DNA from: Rhizobium sophoriradicis
GTDB taxonomy: Bacteria; Pseudomonadota; Alphaproteobacteria; Rhizobiales; Rhizobiaceae
Assembly: GCF_003939025.1 (NCBI RefSeq)
Contig: NZ_RQIH01000001.1
Span: 407,924 to 471,923 of the forward strand
Reading direction: 5' to 3'
DNA length: 64,000 nt
Shown: piece after piece, positions 37,755 through 47,575 of the stretch
Layout: each line of letters opens with the position of its first letter
How positions within the stretch are numbered: the stretch's first letter is position 1
Notes under the pieces: generated by a model
What the model saw: only the letters and a program-made list of their open reading frames with translations
The model's database searches: none
Told to the model about the DNA's origin: nothing
Program-made: the position numbers and the translations under genes

Positions 37755-38783
37755 TTGCGCACTTTACTCACCACGACCGCAATGGCGGTTCTTGCTGCAA
37801 CGTTTATCGCCGGCTCCGCCGCCGCTGCGACGGAGAACCCGTTCCGCTGCAAGCCAGGCGAAAAATACGTCATGAACGTCATGGTTTCGGGCGTCGAATA
37901 CTGGTTCCCCGTCTACGAGATGTTCAAGCAGGCGGGGCAGCAGCTCGGCTGTGAAACGGAATATACCGGCACGCCGGAATATGACGTCAACAAGCAGATC
38001 GCCACCTTCGATCAGGCGCTGGCGCAAAATCCGGCCGGCATTCTCGTTCATCCGATGAACTCCGACCCGTTCATCGAGCCGATCAACCGCGCCATCGGCC
38101 AAGGCACCGCGGTTGTCACCTTCGCCGCCGACTCGCCGCTCTCCAAGCGCGTCTCCTTCATCACCTCGGACAACACCCGCGAAGGCACCTATGCCGCCGA
38201 TGCGATCGCCGAGAAGATGGGCGGCAAGGGCGAATATGCCGTTCTGGAAAATCCCGGTCAGGACAACCACGACAAGCGCATCGCTGCCTTCATCGCCCGC
38301 ATGGAAGAGAAGTGGCCTGATATGAAGCTCGTCGGCCGCGCCGCATCCAACCAGGATCCGACCAAGGCCTATCAAGGGCTTTCCAGCCTCATCCAGGCCA
38401 ATCCGAACCTCGGGGCGGTCTTCATGCCGGAAGCGAATTCGGCGATCGGCGCCGCGCAGGCCAACAAGGAAACCGGCGGCAAGGTCCTCGTCATGTGCGC
38501 CGACGTCAACGCCAACATTCTCGACATGATCAAGGCTGGCGAAGTCTTCGGCTCGATCAACCCCAACCAGGGCATGCAGGGTTACATGGGCTTCATGCTG
38601 CTGTGGCTCGCCAAGCACCCGGAACTGATCGATCCGATGAACGACGCCAAGCGCTCGGGCTTCAACCCGATGAGCATCCCGGTCGTCGACAACGGCCTCT
38701 CCATCGTGACCGCCGCAAATGCCGACGACTTCTATTGGGACAAGTACCTGAAGCATCGCGGCACGAAGGGCATCGAGGAATAA
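37755..38783 (+). CDS. Ribose-type ABC transporter binding protein (periplasmic binding protein type 1)
   Basis: The 342-residue product begins at TTG 37755 with AAGGAGG five bases upstream; the leader [25 protein letters not shown] is a Sec signal peptide. The mature part follows the RbsB fold: [71 protein letters not shown] and [16 protein letters not shown]. The ligand is a sugar or polyol. A 12-bp hairpin separates it from the ATPase gene. Confidence 0.92.
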   Translation: MRTLLTTTAMAVLAATFIAGSAAAATENPFRCKPGEKYVMNVMVSGVEYWFPVYEMFKQAGQQLGCETEYTGTPEYDVNKQIATFDQALAQNPAGILVHPMNSDPFIEPINRAIGQGTAVVTFAADSPLSKRVSFITSDNTREGTYAADAIAEKMGGKGEYAVLENPGQDNHDKRIAAFIARMEEKWPDMKLVGRAASNQDPTKAYQGLSSLIQANPNLGAVFMPEANSAIGAAQANKETGGKVLVMCADVNANILDMIKAGEVFGSINPNQGMQGYMGFMLLWLAKHPELIDPMNDAKRSGFNPMSIPVVDNGLSIVTAANADDFYWDKYLKHRGTKGIEE

Positions 38784-38793
38784 GACCCCGACA

Positions 38794-38823
38794 GGCCATC
38801 CGCACTTTTCGGTGCGGATGGCC
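38794..38823 (+). promoter_or_regulatory. Intercistronic hairpin after the RbsB-type gene
   Basis: GGCCATCCGCAC (38794-38805) and GTGCGGATGGCC (38812-38823) make a perfect 12-bp stem with loop TTTTCG, 10 bases after the stop and 18 before the next start. There is no U tract, so mRNA stabilisation or partial termination is expected rather than full termination. Confidence 0.65.
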
Positions 38824-38841
38824 GAGATGGAGAGGAGGAAG

Positions 38842-40371
38842 ATGATGGCGGAGCCCGTGCTCACCATTCATGGTGTCACCAAGCATTTCGGGGCGGTGAA
38901 GGCGTTGACGGATGTCGACTTCACCCTCGAGCGCGGTGAAGTCCATGCGCTTTGCGGCGAGAACGGCGCCGGCAAGTCGACGCTGATGAACATCATCGCC
39001 GGTGTGCTGCAGCCGACCGAAGGCGAAATCCGCGTCGACGGCAAGGCTGTGCGCATTTCCTCTCCCGCCGCCGCCCAGTCTCTGGGCATTGGCCTGGTGC
39101 ACCAGGAAATCGCGCTCTGCCCCGATGCCACGGTTGCCGAAAACATGTTCATGGCGGCGACCAACCGTCGCCGGGCGCCGCTCATGAACTACCGCGGGCT
39201 GGAGCGCGATGCCCAGGCGGTGATGAACCGGCTTGCCGCGATCAATGTCCGCCGCAAGGTCGCCGACCTGCCGATATCAAGCCAGCAGCTGGTCGAGATC
39301 GCCAAGGCGCTGACGCTCGACTGCCGCGTGCTGATCCTCGACGAACCGACGGCTGCCCTGACCGAGACCGAGGCGCAACAGCTCTTCTCGATCATCCGCG
39401 ACCTCAAGTCGAACGGCATTTCGATCATCTATATCAGCCACCGCATGGCGGAAATCTTCAGCCTCTGCGACCGGGTCACCGTGTTGCGTGACGGCCGCTA
39501 CGTCTGCACCGACCGCATTGCCGACGTGACGCCGGATGAGGTGGTGCGCCGGATGGTCGGCCGCGAGATCACGCAGCTCTATCCAGACAAGCTCGGCGCC
39601 GGCGAAACCTCAGGCGAGATCATGCTCGAGATCGACGGCATCAGTGACGGCGTGCGTTTTCACGACGTCAGCTTCGGCCTGCGCAAGGGCGAGATCCTCG
39701 GCATCGGCGGCCTTATTGGCTCCGGCCGCACCGAAATCGCCGAAGGCATCTGCGGACTGCGGCCGCGTACGGCAGGAACCGTCCGCCTGCACGGCACGGC
39801 GCAATCGATCCGCACCTATTCGGATGCGGTGAAAGCCGGCATCGTCTACCTGTCCGAGGACCGCAAGGGGTCCGGCATCTTTCTCGAAATGTCCATCGCG
39901 CAGAACATATCGGTGCTGGACCTGAAGGCGCTCACCAATTCGGTCGGGCTGCTGAACGCCCGCGCGGAGGCCGCGCTAGCAGATGATTTTGCCCGAAGGC
40001 TTGCCATCCGCATGAGCGGCATCGAGGCGCCGGTGAAATCGCTTTCCGGCGGCAACCAGCAGAAAGTGGCGATCGCCAAGCAGCTCGCGGTGAAGCCGAA
40101 GGTCATTCTGATGGACGAGCCGACGCGCGGCATCGATGTCGGCGCGAAGGCGGAGATCCACCGGCTGCTGCGCGAGCTGGCAAGCTCGGGCATCGGCATC
40201 ATCGTCATCTCGTCGGAAATGCCGGAGCTGCTCGGCCTTTCCGACCGTCTGCTGGTCGTCCGCGAGGGACGCATCGCAGGCGAACTCGGTGCCGACGAGA
40301 TGTCGGAAGAGGCCGTGATCCGCCTTGCTTCCGGCATGGGCAGCGCAGGGGCGGCAGACCATGCCGCGTGA
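38842..40371 (+). CDS. Ribose-type ABC transporter ATPase (two ABC domains, RbsA type)
   Basis: The product of about 509 residues has duplicated ABC domains. The N-domain has Walker [15 protein letters not shown] and Walker [17 protein letters not shown]. The C-domain has a degenerate [16 protein letters not shown] in place of Walker A, signature [15 protein letters not shown] and Walker [20 protein letters not shown], as in RbsA/MglA. GAGGAGG precedes the tandem ATG ATG (38842, 38845); the second has better spacing. Confidence 0.93.
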   Translation: MMAEPVLTIHGVTKHFGAVKALTDVDFTLERGEVHALCGENGAGKSTLMNIIAGVLQPTEGEIRVDGKAVRISSPAAAQSLGIGLVHQEIALCPDATVAENMFMAATNRRRAPLMNYRGLERDAQAVMNRLAAINVRRKVADLPISSQQLVEIAKALTLDCRVLILDEPTAALTETEAQQLFSIIRDLKSNGISIIYISHRMAEIFSLCDRVTVLRDGRYVCTDRIADVTPDEVVRRMVGREITQLYPDKLGAGETSGEIMLEIDGISDGVRFHDVSFGLRKGEILGIGGLIGSGRTEIAEGICGLRPRTAGTVRLHGTAQSIRTYSDAVKAGIVYLSEDRKGSGIFLEMSIAQNISVLDLKALTNSVGLLNARAEAALADDFARRLAIRMSGIEAPVKSLSGGNQQKVAIAKQLAVKPKVILMDEPTRGIDVGAKAEIHRLLRELASSGIGIIVISSEMPELLGLSDRLLVVREGRIAGELGADEMSEEAVIRLASGMGSAGAADHAA

Positions 40372-40393
40372 AGAGAACATGGGAGAGAGGGAA

Positions 40394-41383
40394 ATGGCAA
40401 TCGACACGATGGCGGCAGGCTTGCCCAGGACGTCGTCCTTCAAACGCATCGGCACGATGCGCGAGGCGGGGCTGATCGCGATCATTCTGGCGCTTGGCAT
40501 CATCATGAGTTTCGCCTCCCCGCACTTCCTGACGCTCGGCAATTTCCGCGCCATGCTGATGAGCTTTTCCGTGGAGGGCATCGTCGTCGTCGGCATGACG
40601 ATCCTGCTCATCGTCGGCGGCATCGACCTTGCAGTGGGCTCCGTCGTCTGCTTCGCGATGGTGCTCTCGGGCTCGCTCTTTCTCGCCGGCCTCGATCCGT
40701 GGACGGCCTCGCTTGCCGGCATTCTTGCCAGCAGTGCCATCGGCGCCATCATGGGCTTCTTCGTGACGGTCGTCGGGCTCAACCACTTCATCACGTCGCT
40801 GGCGGGCATGGTGATCGTGCGTGGCCTCTGCCTCATCATCACCAAGGGCACGCCGCTCTCGCTCTTCACGCTGCCGGTCGGCTTCAAGGCAGTGGGGCAG
40901 GGCACGTTCTACGGCATTCCCTATGTCATCCTGATCTTCGTCGCCGTCGTCATCCTGTTCGATTTCCTGCTGCGCCGGGCGACCGCCTTCCGCAAGGTGT
41001 TCTACACGGGCAGCAATGAAAAGGCGGCGCTCTATTCCGGCATCAAGACGAACCAGGTGAAGTTCTGGGTGACGGTGCTCTGCTCGACGCTCGCAGGTGT
41101 CGCCGGCGTCATCTACATGTCCCGCTTCGGCGCGGCGACACCCACTTTCGGCGTCGGCATGGAGCTGAACATCATCGCAGCCGCGGTGATCGGCGGAGCC
41201 TCGCTGAACGGCGGCTCGGGAACCATCCTCGGGGCCATTCTCGGCATCGCGCTTCTTTCCCTCGTCACCTCGTCGCTGATCCTGCTAAACGTTTCCGTCT
41301 ATTGGCAGGACATGATCAAAGGATGCATCCTGCTTGCCGCCGTATCCATCGACCATTTCCTGCACAAGCGGAAGGCCGCCTGA
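40394..41383 (+). CDS. Ribose-type ABC transporter permease (RbsC type)
   Basis: The product of about 329 residues has 8-10 hydrophobic segments, including GIVVVGMTILLIVGGIDLAVGSVVCFAMVLSG (RbsC signature, GGIDLSVG type), VTVVGLNHFITSLAGMVIVRG, and AAAVIGGASLNGGSGTILGAILGIALLSLVTSSL. ATG 40394 has GAGAGGGAA just upstream; ATG 40361 and 40379 are in frame. It forms a homodimeric channel with the RbsA-type ATPase. Confidence 0.92.
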   Translation: MAIDTMAAGLPRTSSFKRIGTMREAGLIAIILALGIIMSFASPHFLTLGNFRAMLMSFSVEGIVVVGMTILLIVGGIDLAVGSVVCFAMVLSGSLFLAGLDPWTASLAGILASSAIGAIMGFFVTVVGLNHFITSLAGMVIVRGLCLIITKGTPLSLFTLPVGFKAVGQGTFYGIPYVILIFVAVVILFDFLLRRATAFRKVFYTGSNEKAALYSGIKTNQVKFWVTVLCSTLAGVAGVIYMSRFGAATPTFGVGMELNIIAAAVIGGASLNGGSGTILGAILGIALLSLVTSSLILLNVSVYWQDMIKGCILLAAVSIDHFLHKRKAA

Positions 41384-41384
41384 C

Positions 41385-42392
41385 ATGCCGATCGCCAAAC
41401 TGAAACCGAGGACGACAGCCCCGCGTGAGGAAGTCGTCATCGCCCGCCAGATGCACCAGGCCCTCGTCCTGCATTTTCTGGAGGGGCTGACGCAGGCGCA
41501 GATCGCCGATCAGCTCGGGATCTCACACGCCACGGTCAACCGTCTCATCAAGCGGGGCCGTCAGCTCGGCCTGGTCGAGATCAAGATCAAATCGCCGATC
41601 GAACCTCTTGTTGATATGGAGGAGCGGCTTCTGGCGGTCGGCGGCATCAGCCGCGCGGTCGTGGTCCCCACAGTCTCCGACAATCCGCAGACCGCGCTGC
41701 AGGCGGTCGGCGAGGCGGCGGCCCGGCTGCTGCTCGAAGAAATCGCCGATGGCGATACGATCTGCATCACCGGCGGCAAGGGCGTCAGCGCCGTCGTCGC
41801 CGGCCTCCAGGCGCCGCGCCGCTTCGATGTCGAGGTCATCCCGGCCACCGGCTGCGTGCAGGGCAAACACTATACCGACGTCAACCACGTCTCGACCCTG
41901 ATGGCCGACCGGCTCGGCGGGCGCTCCTACCAAATCCACGCGCCGCTTTTTGCCGATGACGCCGAGCAGCGGTCGATGCTGATCAATATGCGCTCCGTCG
42001 CCGACGTCTTCCGGCGGGCGCGGGAAGCGAAGGTCGCAGTGGTCGGCATCGGCTCGATCCTGACCGATGATTCGAGCTATTACGACCTTCACCCTTCCTC
42101 CAGCACCGATCGCGCGGCAATCGAGCGTTCGGGCGCCAGCTGCGAACTGCTCGCCCATTTGCTCGACGATCACGGCCGCGTCTGCGACTACAGTCTCAAC
42201 CGGTCGCTGGTTTCGCTGACGCTGCCGGAATTCGCCTCGATCCCGACGAAGATCGGCGTCGCAAGCGGCCCGAACAAGGCCGGACCGATCCTCAGCATCC
42301 TGCGCGGCAACCACCTCGATACGCTCGTCACCGACGAGGCGACGGGCGCGCGCATTCTTGAACTCGCATCCGAGGAAGGATTTTCCGCATGA
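41385..42392 (+). CDS. SorC-family sugar-binding transcriptional regulator (second)
   Basis: The 335-residue product has an N-terminal helix-turn-helix (FLEGLTQAQIADQLGISHATVNRLIKRGRQLGLVEIKIKSP) and the SorC effector domain (VGEAAARLLLEEIADGDTICITGGKGVSAVVAGL, AKVAVVGIGSILTDDSSYYDL, IGVASGPNKAGPILSILRGNHLDTLVTDEATGARIL). The start is 2 bases after the permease stop, so it is cotranscribed with the operon it probably controls through the 37594 palindrome. Confidence 0.88.
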   Translation: MPIAKLKPRTTAPREEVVIARQMHQALVLHFLEGLTQAQIADQLGISHATVNRLIKRGRQLGLVEIKIKSPIEPLVDMEERLLAVGGISRAVVVPTVSDNPQTALQAVGEAAARLLLEEIADGDTICITGGKGVSAVVAGLQAPRRFDVEVIPATGCVQGKHYTDVNHVSTLMADRLGGRSYQIHAPLFADDAEQRSMLINMRSVADVFRRAREAKVAVVGIGSILTDDSSYYDLHPSSSTDRAAIERSGASCELLAHLLDDHGRVCDYSLNRSLVSLTLPEFASIPTKIGVASGPNKAGPILSILRGNHLDTLVTDEATGARILELASEEGFSA

Positions 42393-43384
42393 GCGGCGAA
42401 CAGTTGACCCGCGAAATCGGCCGTTCCGGCGTCAAGGCCTCGGCCGTCGGCCTCGGCACCTGGGCGATCGGCGGCTGGATGTGGGGCGGCACGGACGAGG
42501 CGCAATCCATCGCCGCGATCCAGGCCTCGCTCGATGCCGGCGTCACCCTCATCGACACGGCGCCGGCCTACGGCCTGGGCCGATCTGAAGAAATCGTCGG
42601 CAAGGCGCTCGCCGGACGCCGCGACAAGGCGGTGATCGCCACCAAATGCGGGCTGGTGTGGCATACGCAAAAGGGCAACCATTTCTTCGACCAGGACGGC
42701 AAGCCGGTTCACCGCCATCTCGGGCGGGACTCGATCGTTCACGAGGTGGAGGAGAGCCTGCGCCGCCTCGGCACGGACTATATCGACCTCTACATCACCC
42801 ACTGGCAGGATCCGACGACGCCGATCGAGGAGACCGTCGCGGCGCTGGAAGAGCTGAAACAGGCCGGAAAGATCCGCGCGATCGGCGCCAGCAACGTCAA
42901 CCGCTCGGAACTCGAACAATATATCGCGACCGGTTCGCTCGATGCGATCCAGGAGCGGTTCAGCATGATCGATCGCCAGATCGAGGCGGAACTGCTGCCG
43001 CTCACCATCGCCAACGGCGTGTCGACGCTCAGCTATTCCTCACTGGCGCTCGGCCTGCTTTCCGGCGCGATCGGGCCTGAGCGCGTGTTTTCCGGCGACG
43101 ACCAGCGCAAGGACAATCCGCGCTTTTCCGTCGCCAACCGCCGCAAGGCCAAGGAATTTGCCGAGGCGATCCGGCCTGTCGCGGAGCGCCACGGCGCCAG
43201 CATCGCGCAGACGGTGATCGGCTGGACACTGGCCCAGCCTGGCGTAACCTTCGCGCTTTGCGGCGCAAGAAACCCGGCGCAGGCGCTCGACAATGCGCGG
43301 GCCGGAACGCTTCGCCATTCAACCGCCGATCTCGCGGCCATCGACACCGCCATATCGGCGCAGCTCGCCACCATGGACGGATAA
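42389..43384 (+). CDS. Aldo/keto reductase
   Basis: The 331-residue product shows the AKR tetrad in context: Asp and Tyr in TLIDTAPAYGLGRSEEIVG, Lys in AVIATKCGLVW and His in YIDLYITHWQDP, plus GLGTWAIGGWMWGG at the N-terminus. It is an NADPH-dependent sugar/polyol reductase or dehydrogenase of the AKR11-13 type. ATGA overlap with the regulator places it in the catabolic operon. Confidence 0.9.
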   Translation: MSGEQLTREIGRSGVKASAVGLGTWAIGGWMWGGTDEAQSIAAIQASLDAGVTLIDTAPAYGLGRSEEIVGKALAGRRDKAVIATKCGLVWHTQKGNHFFDQDGKPVHRHLGRDSIVHEVEESLRRLGTDYIDLYITHWQDPTTPIEETVAALEELKQAGKIRAIGASNVNRSELEQYIATGSLDAIQERFSMIDRQIEAELLPLTIANGVSTLSYSSLALGLLSGAIGPERVFSGDDQRKDNPRFSVANRRKAKEFAEAIRPVAERHGASIAQTVIGWTLAQPGVTFALCGARNPAQALDNARAGTLRHSTADLAAIDTAISAQLATMDG

Positions 43385-43395
43385 CGGACGCCATC

Positions 43396-45144
43396 ATGAA
43401 CCGTGTGGAAACAATGGACGGGCTTCGCCAAAGCCCGAAGGTGGACGTTTGCGTCCTCGGCGGCGGCATCAACGGGCTCAGCGTCTTCCGCGAGCTGGCG
43501 CTGCAGGGCGTGAACGTGCTGCTCGTCGAGCAGGGCGACTATTGCTCCGGTGCCAGTGCAGCTCTCTCGCGCATGGTCCATGGCGGGCTGCGCTATCTGG
43601 AGAATGGCGAATTCAGCCTCGTGCAGGAGTCTCTCGTCGAGCGAGACCGGCTGCTGCGCAACGCCCCCCATTATGTGGCGCCCTTGCCGACGATGGTTCC
43701 TGTTTTCGACGTCTTCTCCGGTCTTGCCAACGGCATCGTGCGCTTCCTCGGTCTCACCCGGCGTCCGAGCCGCCGCGGTGCCGTGGCCATCAAGACTGGC
43801 CTTGCCATCTACGATTTCCTGACGCGCAAGCGCGCGCTGATGCCCCGCCACCAGTTTCGCGGACGCCGGGCGACACTGGCAAAATGGCCGGCGCTCAATC
43901 CTGGGATCCGCAGTTCCGCGACTTATTACGACGCCTGGGTGAGCCATCCGGAGCGCATCGGCATCGAATTGCTGCGCGACGGCCTGTCTGCCGGTCCGCA
44001 TGCCCGGGCCTTGAACTATGCGACGATTGAGCAGGCCGGGGCGGGGGACTTTCAGCTCCGCGACGGCATCGCCGGGGAGACGTTTCGCATCCAACCGACG
44101 CTGGTCATCAACGCGACCGGCGGCTGGATCGACATCGCGAATGGATCGATTTTTCCCGAAGGCGCGCGGCCTGAACCACTGATGGGCGGCACCAAGGGGT
44201 CGCACCTCATCATCGACAATCCGGCGCTCCGCGACATGCTCGACGGCCACATGATCTATTACGAGAACGAGGACGGGCGCATCTGCATCCTCTTTCCCTA
44301 TCTCGGCAAGGTGCTGGTCGGCTCGACGGATATTCGCGTCGATGACCCCGGCACCGTGCGCTGCGAGAGCGACGAGCGCGACTATATTCTGCAATCGCTT
44401 GCCTTCGTGCTGCCCGGCATTCGCATCCGGCCGGAAGAGATCGTCTTCCAGTTTGCCGGGGTGCGCCCGCTGCCGGCCAGCAAGGACAGTTTTACCGGCC
44501 GCATCCCGCGGGATCATTTCTGCACCGTGATCGAAAGGGGTGATGGCGGCCCGCCGGTGCTCTGCATGATCGGCGGCAAGTGGACGACGTTCCGCTCCTT
44601 CGGTGAGCTGGCGGCCGACATGGTGCTGGAACGGCTCGGCCGGCCTCGGCGCATCAATACGGCGGAAAGAGCATTTGGCGGCGGGCGTGCCTTCCCCCAA
44701 GATAGCGGCGGCTGGGTTCGTGATCTTGCGGCCTCGACGGGCATCTCCATCGATCGCGCTGCGATCCTCTTCGCACGCTACGGCACCGAGGCCGACGACG
44801 TCGTCCGCTTCATCGCGGCAGCGCCTGACCATCCTCTGCCGCATGCCGGCTACAGCCTTCGCGAAATCCAGTATCTGATCCACGCCGAAGCCGTCGAGCA
44901 TCTCGACGACCTGCTGCTGCGCCGCACGACGCTGGCAATTTCCGGCGAGCTCTCGCTCGACATGGCTGACGCCGTGCTCGGCCTGCTGGCTGCCGAAAGA
45001 GGCTGGTCGGCTGAGCGCGCCGCCGAAGAACACATCCGCTTTCTCACCATCATGCGCGAGCGCCACGGTGTGGCCGAAACAACCCTTTCCGCAAGGAACG
45101 AACGAAGGAGTGAACTATGCGAGACAACCGCAAGGTCCGGATGA
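43396..45144 (+). CDS. FAD-dependent glycerol-3-phosphate dehydrogenase-like (GlpD family)
   Basis: The 582-residue product has CVLGGGINGLSVFRELALQG (FAD GxGxxG), GASAALSRMVHGGLRYLENGEFSLVQESL (GlpD signature), a substrate/FAD region GTKGSHLIIDNP, LFPYLGKVLVGSTD and a C-terminal helical domain as in GlpD. No glycerol operon neighbours are present; the surrounding kinase, aldolase and SorC regulator suggest it oxidises a phosphorylated polyol, as EryB does for erythritol phosphate. Its end overlaps the aldolase gene by 28 bases. Confidence 0.87.
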   Translation: MNRVETMDGLRQSPKVDVCVLGGGINGLSVFRELALQGVNVLLVEQGDYCSGASAALSRMVHGGLRYLENGEFSLVQESLVERDRLLRNAPHYVAPLPTMVPVFDVFSGLANGIVRFLGLTRRPSRRGAVAIKTGLAIYDFLTRKRALMPRHQFRGRRATLAKWPALNPGIRSSATYYDAWVSHPERIGIELLRDGLSAGPHARALNYATIEQAGAGDFQLRDGIAGETFRIQPTLVINATGGWIDIANGSIFPEGARPEPLMGGTKGSHLIIDNPALRDMLDGHMIYYENEDGRICILFPYLGKVLVGSTDIRVDDPGTVRCESDERDYILQSLAFVLPGIRIRPEEIVFQFAGVRPLPASKDSFTGRIPRDHFCTVIERGDGGPPVLCMIGGKWTTFRSFGELAADMVLERLGRPRRINTAERAFGGGRAFPQDSGGWVRDLAASTGISIDRAAILFARYGTEADDVVRFIAAAPDHPLPHAGYSLREIQYLIHAEAVEHLDDLLLRRTTLAISGELSLDMADAVLGLLAAERGWSAERAAEEHIRFLTIMRERHGVAETTLSARNERRSELCETTARSG

Positions 45145-45959
45145 ACCGGCTGTTCGGCAACGGCCGCTGCCTGGATGTGGCAATCGATCACGGCGTCTGC
45201 AACGAGCCGTCCTTTCTCGACGGGCTGGAGAACATGCCGGCCGTGCTCAAGGCGCTGGTCGATGCGAAGCCGGATGCGATCCAGATGAATTACGGCCAGG
45301 CGGACCTGCTGCAGGATCTGCCCGGCAAGGACAAGCCGGCGCTCGTCATGCGCATCGACATGGGCAATCCCTATAACCGCATCCGCCATCGCGACATGTG
45401 GGCGGTGCTGCAAAACGAAGCGGAGCCGCTGGTCGGCGCCTTGCAGATGGATGCCGCCTGCGTGGTGGTCAACCTGTTCATGCTGCCGGATGAGCCCGAT
45501 CTGTTTCGCCAGTGCGTGCAGAACATTTCGCGCGTCCGGGCGGACTGCGAGAAATACAGCATGCCGCTGATGATCGAACCGCTGGTCATGCAGCCGGTCA
45601 CCGAGCGCGGCGGCTACATGGTCGATGGTGATGCCGACAAGATCGTCACCTTGACGCGGCTCGCCCGCGAAATGGGCGCCGATATCGTCAAGGCCGATCC
45701 GACGGCGAATGCGGAGGATTTCCACCGCGTGGTCGAAGCGGCGCGATGCCCAGTGCTGGTGCGCGGCGGCGGCAAGGAGGATCTCGCCGCCGTCTTCGCC
45801 AAATCCGCCGCCTTGATGCGGCAGGGGGCGATGGGCATGGTCTATGGCCGCAACATCTACCAGCATGCCAATCCGAGCGCAGTCGTGCGCGCCCTGATGG
45901 CGATCATCCACCAGGATGCGAGCGGCGAAGAAGCCGTTGCAATCTATCAGCAAGGCTGA
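45117..45959 (+). CDS. Class I aldolase of the DhnA/LsrF type
   Basis: The 280-residue TIM barrel begins MRDNRKVRMNRLFGNGRCLDVAIDHG, the DhnA-family opening. The Schiff-base Lys is in MGADIVKADPT and a phosphate-binding stretch is CPVLVRGGGKEDLAAVF and GAMGMVYGRNIYQ. GAAGGAG precedes the ATG. In a kinase plus phosphate-dehydrogenase operon it most likely cleaves a ketose phosphate to dihydroxyacetone phosphate and an aldehyde. Confidence 0.86.
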   Translation: MRDNRKVRMNRLFGNGRCLDVAIDHGVCNEPSFLDGLENMPAVLKALVDAKPDAIQMNYGQADLLQDLPGKDKPALVMRIDMGNPYNRIRHRDMWAVLQNEAEPLVGALQMDAACVVVNLFMLPDEPDLFRQCVQNISRVRADCEKYSMPLMIEPLVMQPVTERGGYMVDGDADKIVTLTRLAREMGADIVKADPTANAEDFHRVVEAARCPVLVRGGGKEDLAAVFAKSAALMRQGAMGMVYGRNIYQHANPSAVVRALMAIIHQDASGEEAVAIYQQG

Positions 45960-46045
45960 GGTGCTGAAGCAATTCCCGGAAAAGCGTGAAGCGGTTTATC
46001 TTTGGAATTGCGCAGGCAATGACAGAACCTTGGGAGGGGTTCGGA

Positions 46046-47575
46046 ATGGGAGAATATCTGTTGGGGCTCGACGCCGGCAACACCGTCATCAAGGCGGTGA
46101 TCTTCGACCGTACCGGCCGGGAGGTGGCCTATGCGGGAGAGGAGGGGCATAGCCGCATGCCATGTCCCGGCCATGTCGAGCGGGATCTCGGCGAGCTCTG
46201 GACCAACGCCAAACGCGTCATCCGCACCTGCCTCGACCGGGCAGGCATCGCTGCGGCTGATATCGCCGCAATCGGCTGCGCCGGTCACGGCAACGGGCTG
46301 TATGCGCTGGATCGAAATGGCGAACCCTTCCTCGGCATCCAATCGCTCGATACGCGGGCGACCGGGCTCGTCGAGGAATGGGCGGCCGAGGCTGTCGGCG
46401 ATCGCACCTATCCGATCGCCCGCCAACGGCCCTGGCCATCGCAGACCCCGACGCTGCTCGCCTGGCTGAAACGTCATCGCCCTGAGGTTTTCCAACGCAT
46501 CGGCACGGTGTTCTACTCCAAGGATTTCGTCGTCAACCGGCTGACCGGCGAGCGTGTCAGCGAGATGTCGGATATGTCAGGGGCGGGGCTGCTCGATCTC
46601 GCCGCTCGCCGTTACGACCGCACGCTGATGGAGGCTTACGGCCTCGGCGACTGCATGGACCTGCTGCCGCGGCTGATCGAAAGCGCCGACATCGCCGGCA
46701 GGGTGACGGAAGAGGTCGCGGCGGAAACCGGTCTTGCCGCCGGCACGCCGGTGGTCGCAGGGCTCTTCGACGTCGTCGCCTCGGCCCTCGGCTCGGGCGT
46801 CTCGCGCACCGGTAGCGCCTCGATCATCGCCGGCACCTGGAGCATCAACCAGGTCATCATCGACGGGCCTGATCTCGGCGGACCCGTCTTCATGTCCTCG
46901 ACCTTCGATCGCAGGCGCTACATGGCGATGGAAAACAGCGCCACTTCGGCTGCCAATCTTGAATGGCTGGTGCGGGAATTCTTTTACGGCGAGCACGCGG
47001 AGGGCGCCTCGCCCTTCGATGCCTGCTGCGCACTGGCGGCGGAAATCCAGCCGGCTGCCGACGATCCCCTCTATCATCCCTATCTCTACGGCGCCCAGCA
47101 GGACGGCCATGCACGGGCCGGCTTTTACGGCATTGCCGGCTGGCACACCAAGGGACACCTGATCCGCGCCCTTCTTGAAGGTGTTGCCTTCGGCCACCGC
47201 CAACACGTCGAGACGCTCCGCGGAGCGGGGGCGACCTTCGACGAGGCGGTGCTGTCCGGCGGCGGATCGCGCAGTCGCCTCTGGCCGCAGATCTTTGCCG
47301 ATGTGCTCGGCGGGCCGGTTTCGGTCGCCGGCTCCAGGGAGACCGGGGCTCTCGGTGCGGCGATCGCGGCAGGTACCGGAGTGGGCTTGTTTGCCGATTT
47401 CACGGAAGGCGCGGATGCCATGGTGCGTATCGACCGGCACTATCGGCCGAATGCCGCGCTCGCCGCCCATTACGACCGGCGCTACGCGCTCTACAATGGC
47501 ATAGGGGAAGCCATGGCGCCGCTCTGGCGGCGGCTTTCGGCAGCCGAACCTACGGCGACGGGAGTTGCAGCGTGA
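46046..47575 (+). CDS. FGGY-family carbohydrate kinase
   Basis: The 509-residue product starts [21 protein letters not shown] (phosphate-1 loop DAGNT), has [17 protein letters not shown], the catalytic Asp region [15 protein letters not shown], and the C-terminal FGGY signature region [35 protein letters not shown] and [22 protein letters not shown] precedes ATG 46046; the frame is open upstream from 45986. It should phosphorylate the imported polyol or ketose, making the substrate for the GlpD-like enzyme or aldolase. Confidence 0.9.
   Translation: MGEYLLGLDAGNTVIKAVIFDRTGREVAYAGEEGHSRMPCPGHVERDLGELWTNAKRVIRTCLDRAGIAAADIAAIGCAGHGNGLYALDRNGEPFLGIQSLDTRATGLVEEWAAEAVGDRTYPIARQRPWPSQTPTLLAWLKRHRPEVFQRIGTVFYSKDFVVNRLTGERVSEMSDMSGAGLLDLAARRYDRTLMEAYGLGDCMDLLPRLIESADIAGRVTEEVAAETGLAAGTPVVAGLFDVVASALGSGVSRTGSASIIAGTWSINQVIIDGPDLGGPVFMSSTFDRRRYMAMENSATSAANLEWLVREFFYGEHAEGASPFDACCALAAEIQPAADDPLYHPYLYGAQQDGHARAGFYGIAGWHTKGHLIRALLEGVAFGHRQHVETLRGAGATFDEAVLSGGGSRSRLWPQIFADVLGGPVSVAGSRETGALGAAIAAGTGVGLFADFTEGADAMVRIDRHYRPNAALAAHYDRRYALYNGIGEAMAPLWRRLSAAEPTATGVAA

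Noticed and set aside
43033..45066. 677-codon minus-strand frame opposite the GlpD-like gene
   Set aside because: Shadow of the GlpD-like and aldo/keto reductase genes; composition His/Arg/Asp-rich with no domain.
43396..45144. Calling the GlpD-like gene glycerol-3-phosphate dehydrogenase glpD
   Set aside because: The context lacks glpK, glpF and glpR and instead has a polyol-type importer, FGGY kinase and aldolase, so a different phosphorylated polyol is more likely.
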